Shown here: piece by piece, positions 1 through 10,088 of the stretch
How positions within the stretch are numbered: position 1 is the stretch's first letter
Layout of the letters: each line of letters begins with the position of its first letter
DNA from: Actinomycetes bacterium
GTDB taxonomy: Bacteria; Actinomycetota; Humimicrobiia; Humimicrobiales; Humimicrobiaceae
Length of the DNA: 64,000 nt
Direction: 5' to 3'
Assembly (NCBI GenBank): GCA_022396035.1
Contig: JAIOXO010000001.1
Coordinates: forward strand, 62,001 to 126,000
The notes under the pieces: generated by a model
The model's input: the letters and a program-made list of their open reading frames with translations, nothing else
What the model was told of the DNA's origin: nothing
Database searches by the model: none
Program-made: the position numbers and the translations under genes

Positions 1-2575
1 CCTTCTGTACTATGTTTTCCGGCGCTTTGTTTAAAAACTGGGGATTGGTCATTTTTTTACTGCTTTTTTCAAGCAACTGGTTTGCCTTTCTGTATTCTTC
101 CTGCAATCTTCTAATCTCCAGATCAATATCCACTACATCCAGTATATAGATAAATATATCTATATCCCGGTAAGCAGTTTTAATATACCCCTTCTGGTCT
201 TCCATAGCACCAAAGTCCAGGCTATCCAGCTTGGCCAGATTTTTTAAATAATCCTGATTGGACTCAAAAAGCTGGCGGTGGCCGCCGCTCAAGTTTACCT
301 TTATTTTAGCGGCAGGGTTTATCTTTAGCTCCGAACGAACTTTTCTTATCTGGCTAATAACTCCAAAAATTTCTTCTGTTTCCTCCTCTGCTTCCGGATA
401 AATATTCTTATCCGGATAGGGATAGTCCTTAACCATCAGGCTCTCTCCCTCATGGGGGATATTCTGCCAAATATTTTCACTTACATGGGGCATAAAAGGA
501 TGAAGCAGCCTCAAATACTGTTCCAGCACGTACCACAACAGGTAAAGGGCAGTTTTTTTATCCGAGCTGTCTTCCGAATAATAAATGCGCACCTTGCTGG
601 CTTCAATATACCAGTCGCAGTAATCGCTCCAGAAAAAATTATAAAGAATCCTGCTGGCATAAGAAAAATTATAGCGGCTGAGATAACGGCTGATGCCTTT
701 TGTGGTCTTGTTTAACCTGGTAAGTATCCATTTATCCCAGAGGTTTAAATTAAGCTGGTCAAAATCAATATCTATGACGCTTTCATCTATATTGGATATA
801 ACAAATTTGGAGGCATTCCACAGCTTATTGGCAAAATTTCTTGTTCCTTCAATCTTGTCCTCGCCCAGCATCAAATTTTTACCGGGGGTGGTAAGAGAAC
901 ACAGGGTAAATCTCAGTACATCCGCGCCATGCTCTTCTATAATATCCATGGGGTCCACCACGTTGCCCTTGGATTTGCTCATCTTCTGGCCCGATTCATC
1001 ATTTACCAGGGGATTTATAAATACCTGTTTAAAGGGCACTTCTTTCATAAAATAAAGGCTCATCATAATCATTCTGGCTACCCAGAAAAATATGATGTCA
1101 TGGGCGGTTACCAGCACTTTGGTGGGGAAAAAATACTTCAGTTCCGGGGTATCCTCCGGCCAGCCGGCAGAAGCAAAAGGCCATAGACAGGAACTAAACC
1201 AGGTATCCAGTACATCATCATCCTGGTAGATATCGCTGCTGCTGCACTGGGTACAGTGTTCGGGTGCATTTTCTGCCACCATCATCTGTCCACATTGCCT
1301 GCAGTACCATACCGGAATGCGGTGGCCCCACCATAACTGCCTGGATATACACCAGTCCCTGATGTTTTCCATCCAGTTAAAATAAATCTTTTCCCATTTT
1401 TTGGGTATTATTTTAATTCTGCCCTGGCGTACCGCTTCCATGGCCGGCTCAGCCAGTCTTTTCATGGAAACAAACCACTGCATGGATATCCTGGGCTCCA
1501 CTACGGTGTCGCAACGGGAACACTTCCCTGTGCTGGAAACATGTTCCCTTTTATTTTCCAGAAAGCCCATCTTTTCCAAATCATTAACTATAGCTTCCCT
1601 GGCCTTGAACCGGTCCATCCCCTGATATTTACCGCCGTTCTGGTTTATGGTAGCATCCGGGTTAAAAATATTGATTTTTTTGAGCTGGTGGCGGTTGCCC
1701 ATTTCAAAGTCATTGGGGTCATGGGCAGGAGTAACCTTCACCGCTCCTGTTCCAAAATCAGGGTCCACAAAATCATCTTCTATTACCGGGATTACCCTGC
1801 CTGCCAGGGGAAGATAAACTTTCTTTCCCGCATAGCCTTTATATCTTTTATCCCCGGGGTTTACAGCCACTGCAGTATCCCCCAGCATGGTTTCCGGCCT
1901 GGTGGTAGATACTACTATAAATTCATCCTGGACAGGATTGCCCTGCTCATCTGCAAGGGGATATTTTATATCCCAGAGATACCCCTTTTTCTCTATATGC
2001 TCCACTTCAATGTCTGAAACCGCAGTTGAGCATCGTGGACACCAGTTAACCATATAATTTCCCCGGTATATAAGGTTGTCCTTATATAGAATATTAAATT
2101 CCCTGGTAACTGCTTTTACATACTCATCATCAAAAGTAAACCTCTGCCTGGGCCAGTCACAGGAACAACCCAGCCTTTTAAGCTGGTAAATTATTCTATC
2201 CCCATATTCCTGTTTCCACTTCCAGACCTCTTCTATAAACTTTTCCCTTCCCAGCTCATGCCTGCTGGTACCTTTTTCTTCCAGATGCCTTTCCACTACA
2301 TTCTGGGTGGCAATACCTGCATGGTCAACACCTGGGGTCCAGCTGGCATTAAAGCCGGACATGCGCTTATAGCGTATAATTACATCCTGTAAACTATTGT
2401 TTAAGGCATGACCAATATGCAGCTTGCCGGTAACATTGGGGGGCGGTATCACCATACAGAAGGGAGTCCGGTCAAAATCTACTTCAGCATGAAAGTAGCC
2501 CTCCTTTTCCCAAAAACCGTATATATCCTTTTCAAAAGCGGCAGGGTTGTAGCTTCCCTCTATTTTACTAAACAT
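1..2575 (-). CDS. valS: Valine--tRNA ligase, C-terminus cut by window edge
   Basis: Charges tRNA-Val with valine in the cytoplasm. The frame opens at an ATG at 2573-2575 and stays open to base 1, giving about 858 codons; the family is usually about 880, so only the last few dozen residues of the C-terminal arm are missing. The class I signature HIGH lies near residue 50 in the context PPPNVTGKLHIGHAL, which is typical of ValS, and the KMSKS loop is seen as MSKSKGN around 960-985. The last visible residues (NPQFLNKAPENIVQK) match the start of the ValS coiled-coil arm. The start codon lies one base after the stop of clpX, so it is probably co-transcribed with tig-clpP-clpX. Confidence 0.96.
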   Translation of the reverse strand, partial: MFSKIEGSYNPAAFEKDIYGFWEKEGYFHAEVDFDRTPFCMVIPPPNVTGKLHIGHALNNSLQDVIIRYKRMSGFNASWTPGVDHAGIATQNVVERHLEEKGTSRHELGREKFIEEVWKWKQEYGDRIIYQLKRLGCSCDWPRQRFTFDDEYVKAVTREFNILYKDNLIYRGNYMVNWCPRCSTAVSDIEVEHIEKKGYLWDIKYPLADEQGNPVQDEFIVVSTTRPETMLGDTAVAVNPGDKRYKGYAGKKVYLPLAGRVIPVIEDDFVDPDFGTGAVKVTPAHDPNDFEMGNRHQLKKINIFNPDATINQNGGKYQGMDRFKAREAIVNDLEKMGFLENKREHVSSTGKCSRCDTVVEPRISMQWFVSMKRLAEPAMEAVRQGRIKIIPKKWEKIYFNWMENIRDWCISRQLWWGHRIPVWYCRQCGQMMVAENAPEHCTQCSSSDIYQDDDVLDTWFSSCLWPFASAGWPEDTPELKYFFPTKVLVTAHDIIFFWVARMIMMSLYFMKEVPFKQVFINPLVNDESGQKMSKSKGNVVDPMDIIEEHGADVLRFTLCSLTTPGKNLMLGEDKIEGTRNFANKLWNASKFVISNIDESVIDIDFDQLNLNLWDKWILTRLNKTTKGISRYLSRYNFSYASRILYNFFWSDYCDWYIEASKVRIYYSEDSSDKKTALYLLWYVLEQYLRLLHPFMPHVSENIWQNIPHEGESLMVKDYPYPDKNIYPEAEEETEEIFGVISQIRKVRSELKINPAAKIKVNLSGGHRQLFESNQDYLKNLAKLDSLDFGAMEDQKGYIKTAYRDIDIFIYILDVVDIDLEIRRLQEEYRKANQLLEKSSKKMTNPQFLNKAPENIVQK

Positions 2576-2576
2576 G

Positions 2577-3854
2577 CTAAGCCAATTTCTCTTTACTTTT
2601 TACAGCCTGCTCTTGCTGCTTGATAACCTTGGGTGCTACTTTCTTTTCTATAACCTTGGCATCTATGATGCATTTTTTAGCATCATTCTCATCAGGGATG
2701 CTAAACATTATATCCATCATGGTGTCTTCCATTATAGACCTCAGTCCCCTGGCTCCAGTACCCCTGGCCATGGAAAGCATGGCTATGGCCCGGAGGGCTT
2801 TATCCTCTATAATCAATTCCACATTATCCATTTCAAACATCTTCTTATACTGTTTTACCAGAGCATTCTTTGGTTCAGTAAGTATCCTCACCAGGTCTTC
2901 CTGATTTAGATTGGAAAGAGTGGCCATAACCGGCAGTCTGCCAACCAGCTCGGGAATCAAACCAAACTTTAAAAGGTCTTCAGGCATAGCCTGGGGAAGC
3001 AGCCAGTCAATCTTTTCTTTCTTTCCCGGTATTTCCTCGGATACAAAACCTATACTCTTTTTATTAACTCTGCGCTCAATTATCTTTTCTAAACCGGCAA
3101 AAGAGCCGCCGCATACAAACAGGATGTTGCTGGTATTAATCTGTATAAAATCCTGCTGGGGATGTTTCCTTCCGCCATGAGGAGGAACATTGGCCTCTGT
3201 GCCTTCCAGTATTTTCAATAAAGCCTGCTGCACCCCTTCGCCGGATACATCCCTGGTAATGGAAGGATTGTCAGATTTTCTGCTAATCTTGTCAATCTCA
3301 TCTATATATATTATGCCTGTTTCTGCTTTCTTTATATCAAAATCTGCAGCCTGTATAAGTTTGAGCAGAATGTTTTCCACATCTTCACCCACATAACCCG
3401 CTTCGGTCAGCGCGGTAGCATCGGCGATACAGAAAGGAACATTGAGAATGCGGGCCAGCGTCTGGGCCAATAAGGTTTTCCCGCATCCGGTAGGGCCCAT
3501 AAGTACTATATTGCTTTTCTGCAGCTCAACCTCATCTTTTTTAGCGCTATCGCCGTATTTGATCCTTTTGTAATGATTGTACACAGCTACTGAAAGTATC
3601 TTTTTAGCAGCATCCTGACCAATAACATAATCATTTAATGTCGAATATATTTCACTGGGCTTGGGCAGGTTTTTAAAATCAAGCTCCTGCTGTTCTCCCA
3701 GCTCTTCTTCCAGTATTTCATTGCAAAGCCCTATACATTCATCACAAACATAAACACCAGGACCGGCAATAAGCTTCTTTACCTGATTCTGAGGTTTACC
3801 ACAAAACGAGCATTTCAGGAAATTACCCCTTTTGTCATTTTTATCCAATATCAA
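2577..3854 (-). CDS. clpX: ATP-dependent Clp protease ATP-binding subunit ClpX
   Basis: AAA+ unfoldase that recognises substrates and feeds them into ClpP. Full length at 425 residues. The N-terminal C4 zinc-binding domain uses Cys15, Cys18, Cys37 and Cys40. Walker A is GPTGCGKT near residue 120 and Walker B is IIYIDEIDK near 182; sensor and C-terminal lid follow ([14 protein letters not shown]). The start is a TTG at 3852-3854 preceded by AGAAGGAAG; a second TTG two codons later is possible. Lies 18 bp downstream of clpP and one base upstream of valS in the same direction. Confidence 0.97.
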   Translation of the reverse strand: MILDKNDKRGNFLKCSFCGKPQNQVKKLIAGPGVYVCDECIGLCNEILEEELGEQQELDFKNLPKPSEIYSTLNDYVIGQDAAKKILSVAVYNHYKRIKYGDSAKKDEVELQKSNIVLMGPTGCGKTLLAQTLARILNVPFCIADATALTEAGYVGEDVENILLKLIQAADFDIKKAETGIIYIDEIDKISRKSDNPSITRDVSGEGVQQALLKILEGTEANVPPHGGRKHPQQDFIQINTSNILFVCGGSFAGLEKIIERRVNKKSIGFVSEEIPGKKEKIDWLLPQAMPEDLLKFGLIPELVGRLPVMATLSNLNQEDLVRILTEPKNALVKQYKKMFEMDNVELIIEDKALRAIAMLSMARGTGARGLRSIMEDTMMDIMFSIPDENDAKKCIIDAKVIEKKVAPKVIKQQEQAVKSKEKLA

Positions 3855-3872
3855 ACACTTCCTTCTATAATT

Positions 3873-4463
3873 TTATTTCTTATATATTACCTGGTCTATT
3901 ATGCCGTATTTTTTTGCATCTTCAGCAATAAGTATAAAGTCTCTCTCGGTATCCTTTTCCACCTTCTTGATATCCTGCCCGGTATGTTTGGAAATTATAT
4001 CATTGAGCAGGCTTCTTATCCTTACCATCTCTCTGGTATGTATCTCCACATCCATAGTGGTTCCGGTTACTCCTCCTGAAGGCTGGTGCAGTAGAACCCT
4101 GGAATTGGGCAATGAAAATCTCTTACCCTTTTCTCCGGCCAGAAGAAGCACTGCTGCTGCACTGGCCGCCTGGCCAATACATATAGTGGATACCGGCGAT
4201 TTTATAAACTGCATGGTATCATACATAGCCAATGCAGAAGTAACCATCCCTCCCGGACTGTTTATGTAAAGCTGTATATCCTTTTCAGGATCTTCAGCTT
4301 CCAGGTGAAGGAGCTGGGCCATTACCAGATTGGCCACATTATCATCTATGGCTACACCCAGGAAAATAATTCTTTCCTTCAGCAGCCTGGAATAAATATC
4401 AAAAGATCTCTCACCACGGTTGGTTTGCTCTACAACCATGGGGACTAGATAACTATTTTTCAT
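3873..4463 (-). CDS. clpP: ATP-dependent Clp protease proteolytic subunit ClpP
   Basis: Serine peptidase that forms the barrel of the ClpXP protease. About 196 residues from the ATG at 4461-4463; a GTG three codons upstream (4470-4472) is an alternative but lies too close to the ribosome site AGGAAG. The N-terminus ([24 protein letters not shown]) is canonical. The catalytic serine is in [11 protein letters not shown] and the histidine in LLHQPSGG; the usual Met/Gly after the nucleophile is Ala here, a mild variation. Sits between tig and clpX in one operon. Confidence 0.96.
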   Translation of the reverse strand: MKNSYLVPMVVEQTNRGERSFDIYSRLLKERIIFLGVAIDDNVANLVMAQLLHLEAEDPEKDIQLYINSPGGMVTSALAMYDTMQFIKSPVSTICIGQAASAAAVLLLAGEKGKRFSLPNSRVLLHQPSGGVTGTTMDVEIHTREMVRIRSLLNDIISKHTGQDIKKVEKDTERDFILIAEDAKKYGIIDQVIYKK

Positions 4464-4478
4464 ATATATCACACTTCC

Positions 4479-5879
4479 TTATTTTTGATTCGGAGTCCAA
4501 AGCTTTTTCTCCTGTTTGCCCTCCTGGCTCTCCGGTGTTATCACTTTTTTTGCGGGCTCTTCTTCCTGGTCTACTACCTTGGCACTGTTAATCAGCTTAT
4601 CTATAAGGTTCTTTCTCCTTACAGAGCTGGCAAGGTTTTCTTTACCCTCGGGAGTCTGAAGATAGTTTTCGATTTTTTTCTTCTCTTCTTCCTTCTTATA
4701 GTTGGAGATAATCTGCTCAGCTTCCTTGTTTATATCCTCTTCTGCGGGTTCAATTTTATCCTTCTCCGTTTTCTCCAGAGCTTTAAACAACAGATATTGT
4801 TTAATTTCTATCTCTGCCCTTTGCTTAAACTGCTGTTCCAGTACCGATTCGTCCATACCGGTAGCCTGGAGGTAGTTCTTCTTATTTATATTCTGGGTCT
4901 TTAAGCTATTATCAAACTCCTTTTTCATTTGCTCGGTTCTGTTCTGCACCATCGCTGCAGGAGCCTTGATATCAGCTTTCTCTATCAGCTGGTCTATTAT
5001 CTTGCCCAGTATTTCTTCTCTTCTACCCTGTTCCTTCTGCTGGGAAAGGTCTTCTTTTACATCTTTTTCGAACTCTTCCCTGCTCTCATAATCTCCAACA
5101 TCCTTTAGAAAATCCTTGTCTATTTCCGGGATTATTTTCTTCTTTATTTCCTTCAGTTTGACCTTAAATTCAGCTTTTTTGCCCGCGAGGTCATCCCTCT
5201 TAATGTTCTGGGGTAAGGTAAAATCTATTGTTTTTTCCTCCCCTTTCTTCATCCCCACTATAGCCTTTTCAAATTCAGGGGTAAGGGTTTTGGACCCGAT
5301 TTCCAGCACAAAGTCCTCAGATTTACCGTCTTCCAGAGCCTTTCCGTCTACTTTTCCTTCAAAATCTATGGTAACAAAGTCACCTTCCTGGGCTTCTTTG
5401 TCCTCATCTACCGGCTCCAGTGAAGAATACTTATCTCTTACCCTGTCTATATAATTATCTATTTCTTCCTGGCTGACTTCTGCGGGTTTTGCTCCTACTT
5501 CAACCTTGGTGTAATCAGGAGCTTTTATCTCCGGCTCTACAGGCACGGTAAGCTCAACCCCCAATGGTTTCCCCTCGGTAATCTCCTTAAATTTTACCTG
5601 GGGATAATCAATAGGGTTAATATCTGCATTATCTATTACCTGCGGATATAGCTCTGAAAGAGCTATACTGGCTGCTTCATTAAATACATACTGTTTTCCG
5701 AAGTTGGTATCTATAACCTGATAGGGTACCTTCCCTTTTCTGAAGCCCGGAATATTAGCTTTTTGGGATATCTTTTTGTAAGCTTTCCCTACAGCCTTGT
5801 TAAAATACTTGTTTTGTATCTCCAGGTCAAGTTTTACCTTGTCCTTTTCCTTTGTAACATCTAATATTTTGTAATCCAA
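4479..5879 (-). CDS. tig: Trigger factor (ribosome-associated chaperone and prolyl isomerase)
   Basis: Binds at the ribosome exit tunnel and helps nascent chains fold. 466 residues, slightly longer than usual because of a lysine/glutamate-rich C-terminal tail. The ribosome-binding signature GFRKGKVP is near residue 47; an FKBP-type domain occupies about 155-245 (VTIDFEGKVDGKALEDG); the helical substrate-binding region follows. Starts with TTG at 5877-5879, supported by GGAGG nine bases upstream. First gene of tig-clpP-clpX-valS. A second, secreted trigger-factor-like protein is encoded at 57451. Confidence 0.96.
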   Translation of the reverse strand: MDYKILDVTKEKDKVKLDLEIQNKYFNKAVGKAYKKISQKANIPGFRKGKVPYQVIDTNFGKQYVFNEAASIALSELYPQVIDNADINPIDYPQVKFKEITEGKPLGVELTVPVEPEIKAPDYTKVEVGAKPAEVSQEEIDNYIDRVRDKYSSLEPVDEDKEAQEGDFVTIDFEGKVDGKALEDGKSEDFVLEIGSKTLTPEFEKAIVGMKKGEEKTIDFTLPQNIKRDDLAGKKAEFKVKLKEIKKKIIPEIDKDFLKDVGDYESREEFEKDVKEDLSQQKEQGRREEILGKIIDQLIEKADIKAPAAMVQNRTEQMKKEFDNSLKTQNINKKNYLQATGMDESVLEQQFKQRAEIEIKQYLLFKALEKTEKDKIEPAEEDINKEAEQIISNYKKEEEKKKIENYLQTPEGKENLASSVRRKNLIDKLINSAKVVDQEEEPAKKVITPESQEGKQEKKLWTPNQK

Positions 5880-5945
5880 CTAAAAGCGCCTCCTGCCTTT
5901 TTCGTCCTATTTACATTAAAAAATACATTATAATAAAAAATAAAT

Positions 5946-5974
5946 AAAATACAAACTGCGGACATTTATGTCAA
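5946..5974 (-). promoter_or_regulatory. Candidate sigma-A promoter of tig operon
   Basis: On the minus strand TTGACA (5969-5974) is followed after 17 bases by TATTTT (5946-5951). It lies about 70 bp upstream of the tig start, in an AT-rich 130-bp intergenic region. A TATAAT-like stretch slightly closer to the gene could be an alternative -10 box. Confidence 0.5.
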
Positions 5975-6010
5975 GGGGCAAATTTAGGTACATATAGCTA
6001 TCAAAGATGC

Positions 6011-7135
6011 TTAAGGGCCAAATATCCTGGGGATTTGCTCTATTCTATCATAACCCCATTCCAGGGAAGGTTCCACCGAACTGCCTTCCTGGTGTTCGTT
6101 AAAAGTAGCAATGGTTACCTGGGTCAAACCAGGGGATATATTAACCGGATCCAGGAATGCTTTTATTACCTCCAGCTGATAGCCAAACTCGGGGCCAGTG
6201 CCTTCCAGGGGAGCAACAGTTATCCTTTCGCTGCTAAGGGACCGGTCATCATATGCCGGGATCCCGGCAGGAATAAAATCAGTACCTGACAGGCTGGCGG
6301 CAGTTTTCCACACCATATACAGCATTTTGAGCCGCTCAGCAAATTCAGCGGTATTCTGGGGCCTGCCCGCATAGGCACTGTAGCAGGAAACTGCATCAAA
6401 AGTGCTTGCCTGGCCCAGCTTGTAGTTCCAGAAAACCGCATCCCCAACCAGGTACACCTGGTACCCCTTATCAGCCAGGTCCTGCCTGACTGTATCTATA
6501 ACCTGCTTATAGGGTCCGGTAAAATCCCTGGTAACATAAATCCAGAGCACCGGCCTGCCGGCTATTTTAAAATAATTGTCAGAATCAAAATAGGTGTCTG
6601 CAATATGGTTCATATCATCTATAAAGGTGCTGGCAATTTTTTCCTGGTTAAAGTCATAAGGAGGCGATAGAAAACCCACGCTCTCAAACCTGAGCCTTGA
6701 ATCATACATCAGGCATATTTTGGTTTGCCCCAAATCTGCCTCAAGTATGCCCTGGGTAATGGTATCATCAAACTGGGGAAGGTACTCAACCTTTAGCACA
6801 TCTATACCAAAATTGTTGAACCATTCAATATGTTTATTGATTGCCTCCTGGTCCAGGCTGTGGTAAAAACCAAGCACCGGCTGGTTGGAATACCCGCGCT
6901 CCCATTGCTGGGGGCCATGCCAGGTATAGTAATCGCAATACACCACAGTATCTTTGGAGCCTGCATCCGGATAGACCCGCTGCTGATAGGCCTGATTTAG
7001 AAAGGTATATGCCGGGTACAAAAACTTCCCAACTGCATAATACCTGCTCTCCAGCACATACAATCCCAGCAAAACTGCCGCCAGCACGGCGATAACCGCC
7101 GCAATCAGGATAATCCTCTTAAGCCAAGTTTTCAT
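6011..7135 (-). CDS. Membrane-anchored GH99-like glycoside hydrolase
   Basis: 374 residues. One transmembrane segment at about 8-30 would anchor it with the catalytic part outside. The body resembles the GH99/GH71-like (WbsX/endo-mannosidase-like) TIM-barrel family: YCDYYTWHGPQQW, PVLGFYHSLDQEAINKHIEW, GIDVLKVEYLP and a terminal NEHQEGSSVEPS, the counterpart of the NEWHEGxxIEP segment in that family. The substrate is not known; endo-acting mannosidases are the nearest characterised enzymes, which would fit the two alpha-mannosidase loci further on. Stands alone between tig and a tRNA cluster. Confidence 0.72.
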   Translation of the reverse strand: MKTWLKRIILIAAVIAVLAAVLLGLYVLESRYYAVGKFLYPAYTFLNQAYQQRVYPDAGSKDTVVYCDYYTWHGPQQWERGYSNQPVLGFYHSLDQEAINKHIEWFNNFGIDVLKVEYLPQFDDTITQGILEADLGQTKICLMYDSRLRFESVGFLSPPYDFNQEKIASTFIDDMNHIADTYFDSDNYFKIAGRPVLWIYVTRDFTGPYKQVIDTVRQDLADKGYQVYLVGDAVFWNYKLGQASTFDAVSCYSAYAGRPQNTAEFAERLKMLYMVWKTAASLSGTDFIPAGIPAYDDRSLSSERITVAPLEGTGPEFGYQLEVIKAFLDPVNISPGLTQVTIATFNEHQEGSSVEPSLEWGYDRIEQIPRIFGP

Positions 7136-7207
7136 AATAAAAAGTTTAGATTTACTCTATTTTACTGTTTATGGTATTAAATTATCCAGTCCTTTAGGTT
7201 TGCTGTG

Positions 7208-7294
7208 TGGTGCGAGAGAGGGGATTTGAACCCCTACAGGTGTTACCCCACTAGATCCTAAGTCTAGCGCGTCTGCCAATTCCGCCACTCTCGC
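7208..7294 (-). tRNA. tRNA-Leu(UAG)
   Basis: Acceptor GCGAGAG pairs with CTCTCGC, discriminator A and encoded CCA. Anticodon loop CTTAGGA gives anticodon UAG. A variable arm typical of class II tRNA is present. Last of five tRNAs in the same direction. Confidence 0.95.
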
Positions 7295-7301
7295 AAAAAA
7301 A

Positions 7302-7377
7302 TGGTGAGCCGTACAGGGATCGAACCTGTGACACCCGGATTAAGAGTCCGGTGCTCTACCAGCTGAGCTAACGGCCC
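7302..7377 (-). tRNA. tRNA-Lys(CUU)
   Basis: Acceptor GGGCCGT with ACGGCTC (one G-U pair), discriminator A, encoded CCA. Anticodon loop CTCTTAA gives CUU. D-arm TAGCTCAGCTGGTAGAGCA and T-loop GGTTCGATCC are canonical. Confidence 0.95.
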
Positions 7378-7425
7378 ACTTGCCAGAGGTACATTATAGG
7401 AAACAAATGGTTAAAAAACAATATT

Positions 7426-7502
7426 TGGCACGCCTGGAGGGATTCGAACCCCCGACCAGCGGATTCGAAGTCCGATGCTCTATCCAGCTGAGCTACAGGC
7501 GC
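7426..7502 (-). tRNA. tRNA-Arg(UCG)
   Basis: Acceptor GCGCCTG pairs with CAGGCGT, with a G-U first pair and discriminator G; CCA is encoded. Anticodon loop CTTCGAA gives UCG, whose unmodified first base reads CGA and other CGN codons. Confidence 0.93.
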
Positions 7503-7519
7503 TTAATTTAAAAAATATT

Positions 7520-7596
7520 TGGGGTGAGAAACGGGATTCGAACCCGCGGCCCCAGGAACCACAATCCTGTGCTCTACCAGCTGAGCTATTCTCACC
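7520..7596 (-). tRNA. tRNA-His(GUG)
   Basis: Anticodon loop TTGTGGT gives GUG. The extra 5' G at position -1 faces C73, the histidine identity pair, and CCA is encoded. Confidence 0.95.
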
Positions 7597-7642
7597 ATAA
7601 GCTTATATTATATTATTTTGTCAAATATTAAAACCATTTTAG

Positions 7643-7719
<77 letters not shown>

Positions 7720-7809
7720 AACAAGGCAAACACCCCTCGATTTGGTCCAAGCCAGACATTACTTTAATTAATATTAAAAAATAAGTCAAGAAACCCAGCA
7801 TTGTAGGAT

Positions 7810-9918
7810 TTAAGGGGAATTTACAGCCAGAAAACGTCCGGCCAGAACCCTGGCTTCCATTACTTTAAACCCTACAGTTTTGAAGCCTATAAGGCGGGTT
7901 TGCCCCCTGGTGTCCATCTCTACTATTTCCGGTAGGTTGCTCTTTTTATAGCTGCATAATACCTTGATGTTTATATTTCCTTTCAGTGGCTTTTTGTATC
8001 TATCCAGAACACTCGGCAACAGCATTTCTCCATTATTGCCCTGAATAGTCTTTACCTCCAGGCTCATATTGTCCTGTACCCAGTCAGGAGCAACAAATCT
8101 CAACAGGCAATCACGGTAAGCCATAACCGCCTGCCTGCCTATTGGTATTTGCAGCTTTCCGGTAACCTGGTAAAAATCCACAACACAGACGCTCATCTGG
8201 TTCATCCCACTTATATCTGCCTCAATTATTCCACCGGCAGCTGTGGCATCCCTTATTATTACCCATTTTCCTTCTTCACTACTCCAGTAGGTTAGCAGGG
8301 GATTTACAGCATCCTGGCTGTATTTCAGGCTTAGATGGAAATCCCCGGAAATCTGGTTAAAGGACAGGCGGTATATTTCGCTGGCATAATTAAGGTTACC
8401 GGCTAATTCAAATTTACTTTTATCCTTAACAGTTTCACATTCTATTCCTGCTTCCCGGTCCCGGCATTTCTGGTCAAAGGCTACCTTTATCTTGCCCTGT
8501 TTCAGAGCAACCTCCTGTTTTCCGTAAAGGTTGCCTTTCCGGTTGTATTCAGTTGTTCTAATTTCGTCTGCTGGTTTGCCCTCCTTGTTTTCCTCAACTC
8601 CTTTTTCAACCTTATCTACCGGAGGCGGTGCGGAAGATGGGGAAGAGGCGCTTTTAGCTGCTGCCCGGATAGTTACTGTATCTGATCTTACAGCCTCCCC
8701 ATATTCAAAACCGTCATGGAGCTCAACTGATACCTCCCAGTTCTGCCCTTCCCGGGTTTGAGAACTCTCTATTTCCCGCAAGCCGTTTAAGCTCTCTACC
8801 AGGCTGCCGTCTCTGTACCACTTTATGCGGGTATCGCCCTGGCTGTCCCCGTCAGCATCACTATACTGGTAAGACAGGCTCAAATTATCTCCGGTTTGGG
8901 GGGAAGCTGGTTCGATATTTAGAGATAGAAGAGAGGGACCTGTATTTATTATATCTACATTGGCTGTAGTTACTGTTTCTCCAGTATCGGTACCGTCTGA
9001 AGGAGTAATGGTTGCATACCAGCTCTGTCCCTTCCGGGTTTGTTCACCAGGTACCTGTATAAGGTCATTGAGATCTTCAACCCAAGTGCCGTCCCTGTAC
9101 CACCTGATGCTGGTTCCACTCTCTTCATTTCCGCCGGGGTGGTGAAAGTCATAGCTAACTTTGAGCGGGTCCTGGGTTCCGGGGCTCCCGGGGCAGACAG
9201 CTGCATTGTCTACATAGGGTGGTGTATTAACAATAGTTACAGTTCCTGATTCATACAGGCTGCCCCAATCCTGGCCATCGCCCGGTTTTACGGTAACTTT
9301 CCATTGCTGGTCTTTATCTGTGGCTTCCGCGGGTATCTGCATCAAGTCATTATAGTCTGAAACCAGGGTGCCGTCCCTGTACCACCTTATTTCCGTGCCG
9401 GACTCGGTATCCCCGGCATCAAAATCATAGAAACTGTAGTTTACGGTTAAGTCCTCCGAGGTTTCAGGGGAATCCGGGGTTATAACAATATCTCCTATTA
9501 TGTTGGGAGGGGAATTTAATATGGTAACAGTATTAGAGGTGTATATCTCTCCCAGGGCCTGGCCGTCTCTGGGCTGAGCCGTAGCATACCATTGTTCACC
9601 TTTGGAGGTATTCTCCAATTGAAGAACTTTAGCCATCTCGTTTTGGTTTTCATAAATGGATTCAACAACAGGGTCTTCCGAGCCTACTTTATACCATTTT
9701 ATGATGGAACCATCTTCTGCATCATTGTCTAGATCAAAGTAACCATAGTTAACACTAAGGTTGTCAGTAGTTACTGGATGGGTTTTTGAAATTTCAGGTC
9801 CTGATACTATACTTGGCAAATTATTAACTTCAGCATACACCGGCCGGCCGCCGGGCAACAATAAAAAAACTAACCCTATCCCCAAAAATACCCGTAACCA
9901 ATACCTAATTCTTGGCAT
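7810..9918 (-). CDS. Secreted protein with four Ig-like repeats
   Basis: 702 residues. A signal peptide (about 1-29, ending PVYA) leads into four repeats of roughly 90 residues (about 31-410). Each repeat has the pattern SPxTxDxLxVxYxF, then GTxIRWYRDGTxV, then WxVTVxPxDGxDxGE, ending TVTIxNTPP. This is a beta-sandwich, Ig/PKD-like unit seen in surface proteins. A charged linker (KVEKGVEENKEGKPADE) precedes a C-terminal region of about 260 residues that I do not recognise but that looks beta-rich. No sorting signal or catalytic motif is visible. Probably an adhesin or cell-surface structural protein. Confidence 0.7.
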   Translation of the reverse strand: MPRIRYWLRVFLGIGLVFLLLPGGRPVYAEVNNLPSIVSGPEISKTHPVTTDNLSVNYGYFDLDNDAEDGSIIKWYKVGSEDPVVESIYENQNEMAKVLQLENTSKGEQWYATAQPRDGQALGEIYTSNTVTILNSPPNIIGDIVITPDSPETSEDLTVNYSFYDFDAGDTESGTEIRWYRDGTLVSDYNDLMQIPAEATDKDQQWKVTVKPGDGQDWGSLYESGTVTIVNTPPYVDNAAVCPGSPGTQDPLKVSYDFHHPGGNEESGTSIRWYRDGTWVEDLNDLIQVPGEQTRKGQSWYATITPSDGTDTGETVTTANVDIINTGPSLLSLNIEPASPQTGDNLSLSYQYSDADGDSQGDTRIKWYRDGSLVESLNGLREIESSQTREGQNWEVSVELHDGFEYGEAVRSDTVTIRAAAKSASSPSSAPPPVDKVEKGVEENKEGKPADEIRTTEYNRKGNLYGKQEVALKQGKIKVAFDQKCRDREAGIECETVKDKSKFELAGNLNYASEIYRLSFNQISGDFHLSLKYSQDAVNPLLTYWSSEEGKWVIIRDATAAGGIIEADISGMNQMSVCVVDFYQVTGKLQIPIGRQAVMAYRDCLLRFVAPDWVQDNMSLEVKTIQGNNGEMLLPSVLDRYKKPLKGNINIKVLCSYKKSNLPEIVEMDTRGQTRLIGFKTVGFKVMEARVLAGRFLAVNSP

Positions 9919-9946
9919 ATCAACCCCTCTTTGCCTGGTTATAAAG

Positions 9947-9974
9947 TAAATACTTATTATTTACTAAGTATTTA
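9947..9974 (-). promoter_or_regulatory. Perfect palindrome at the start of the Ig-repeat gene
   Basis: TAAATACTTA and TAAGTATTTA are perfect 10-bp arms around an 8-bp centre. The palindrome covers the predicted transcription start of the promoter at 9980-10007, so it is placed to act as a repressor operator. It could also form a hairpin at the very start of the mRNA. No regulator gene is adjacent. Confidence 0.5.
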
Positions 9975-9979
9975 TTGAT

Positions 9980-10007
9980 ATTATACCGGCTGATTATTTT
10001 AATACAA
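9980..10007 (-). promoter_or_regulatory. Candidate promoter of the Ig-repeat gene
   Basis: On the minus strand TTGTAT (10002-10007), a 16-bp spacer, then a perfect TATAAT (9980-9985). About 60 bp upstream of the start codon at 9918. Confidence 0.55.
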
Positions 10008-10088
10008 CCCAAAACCTAAGTATTAACGGTTTGAAAATTGTCGAAAGGGGATATAGAATAGTAATATTATAAAATTATAGAAATAAAT

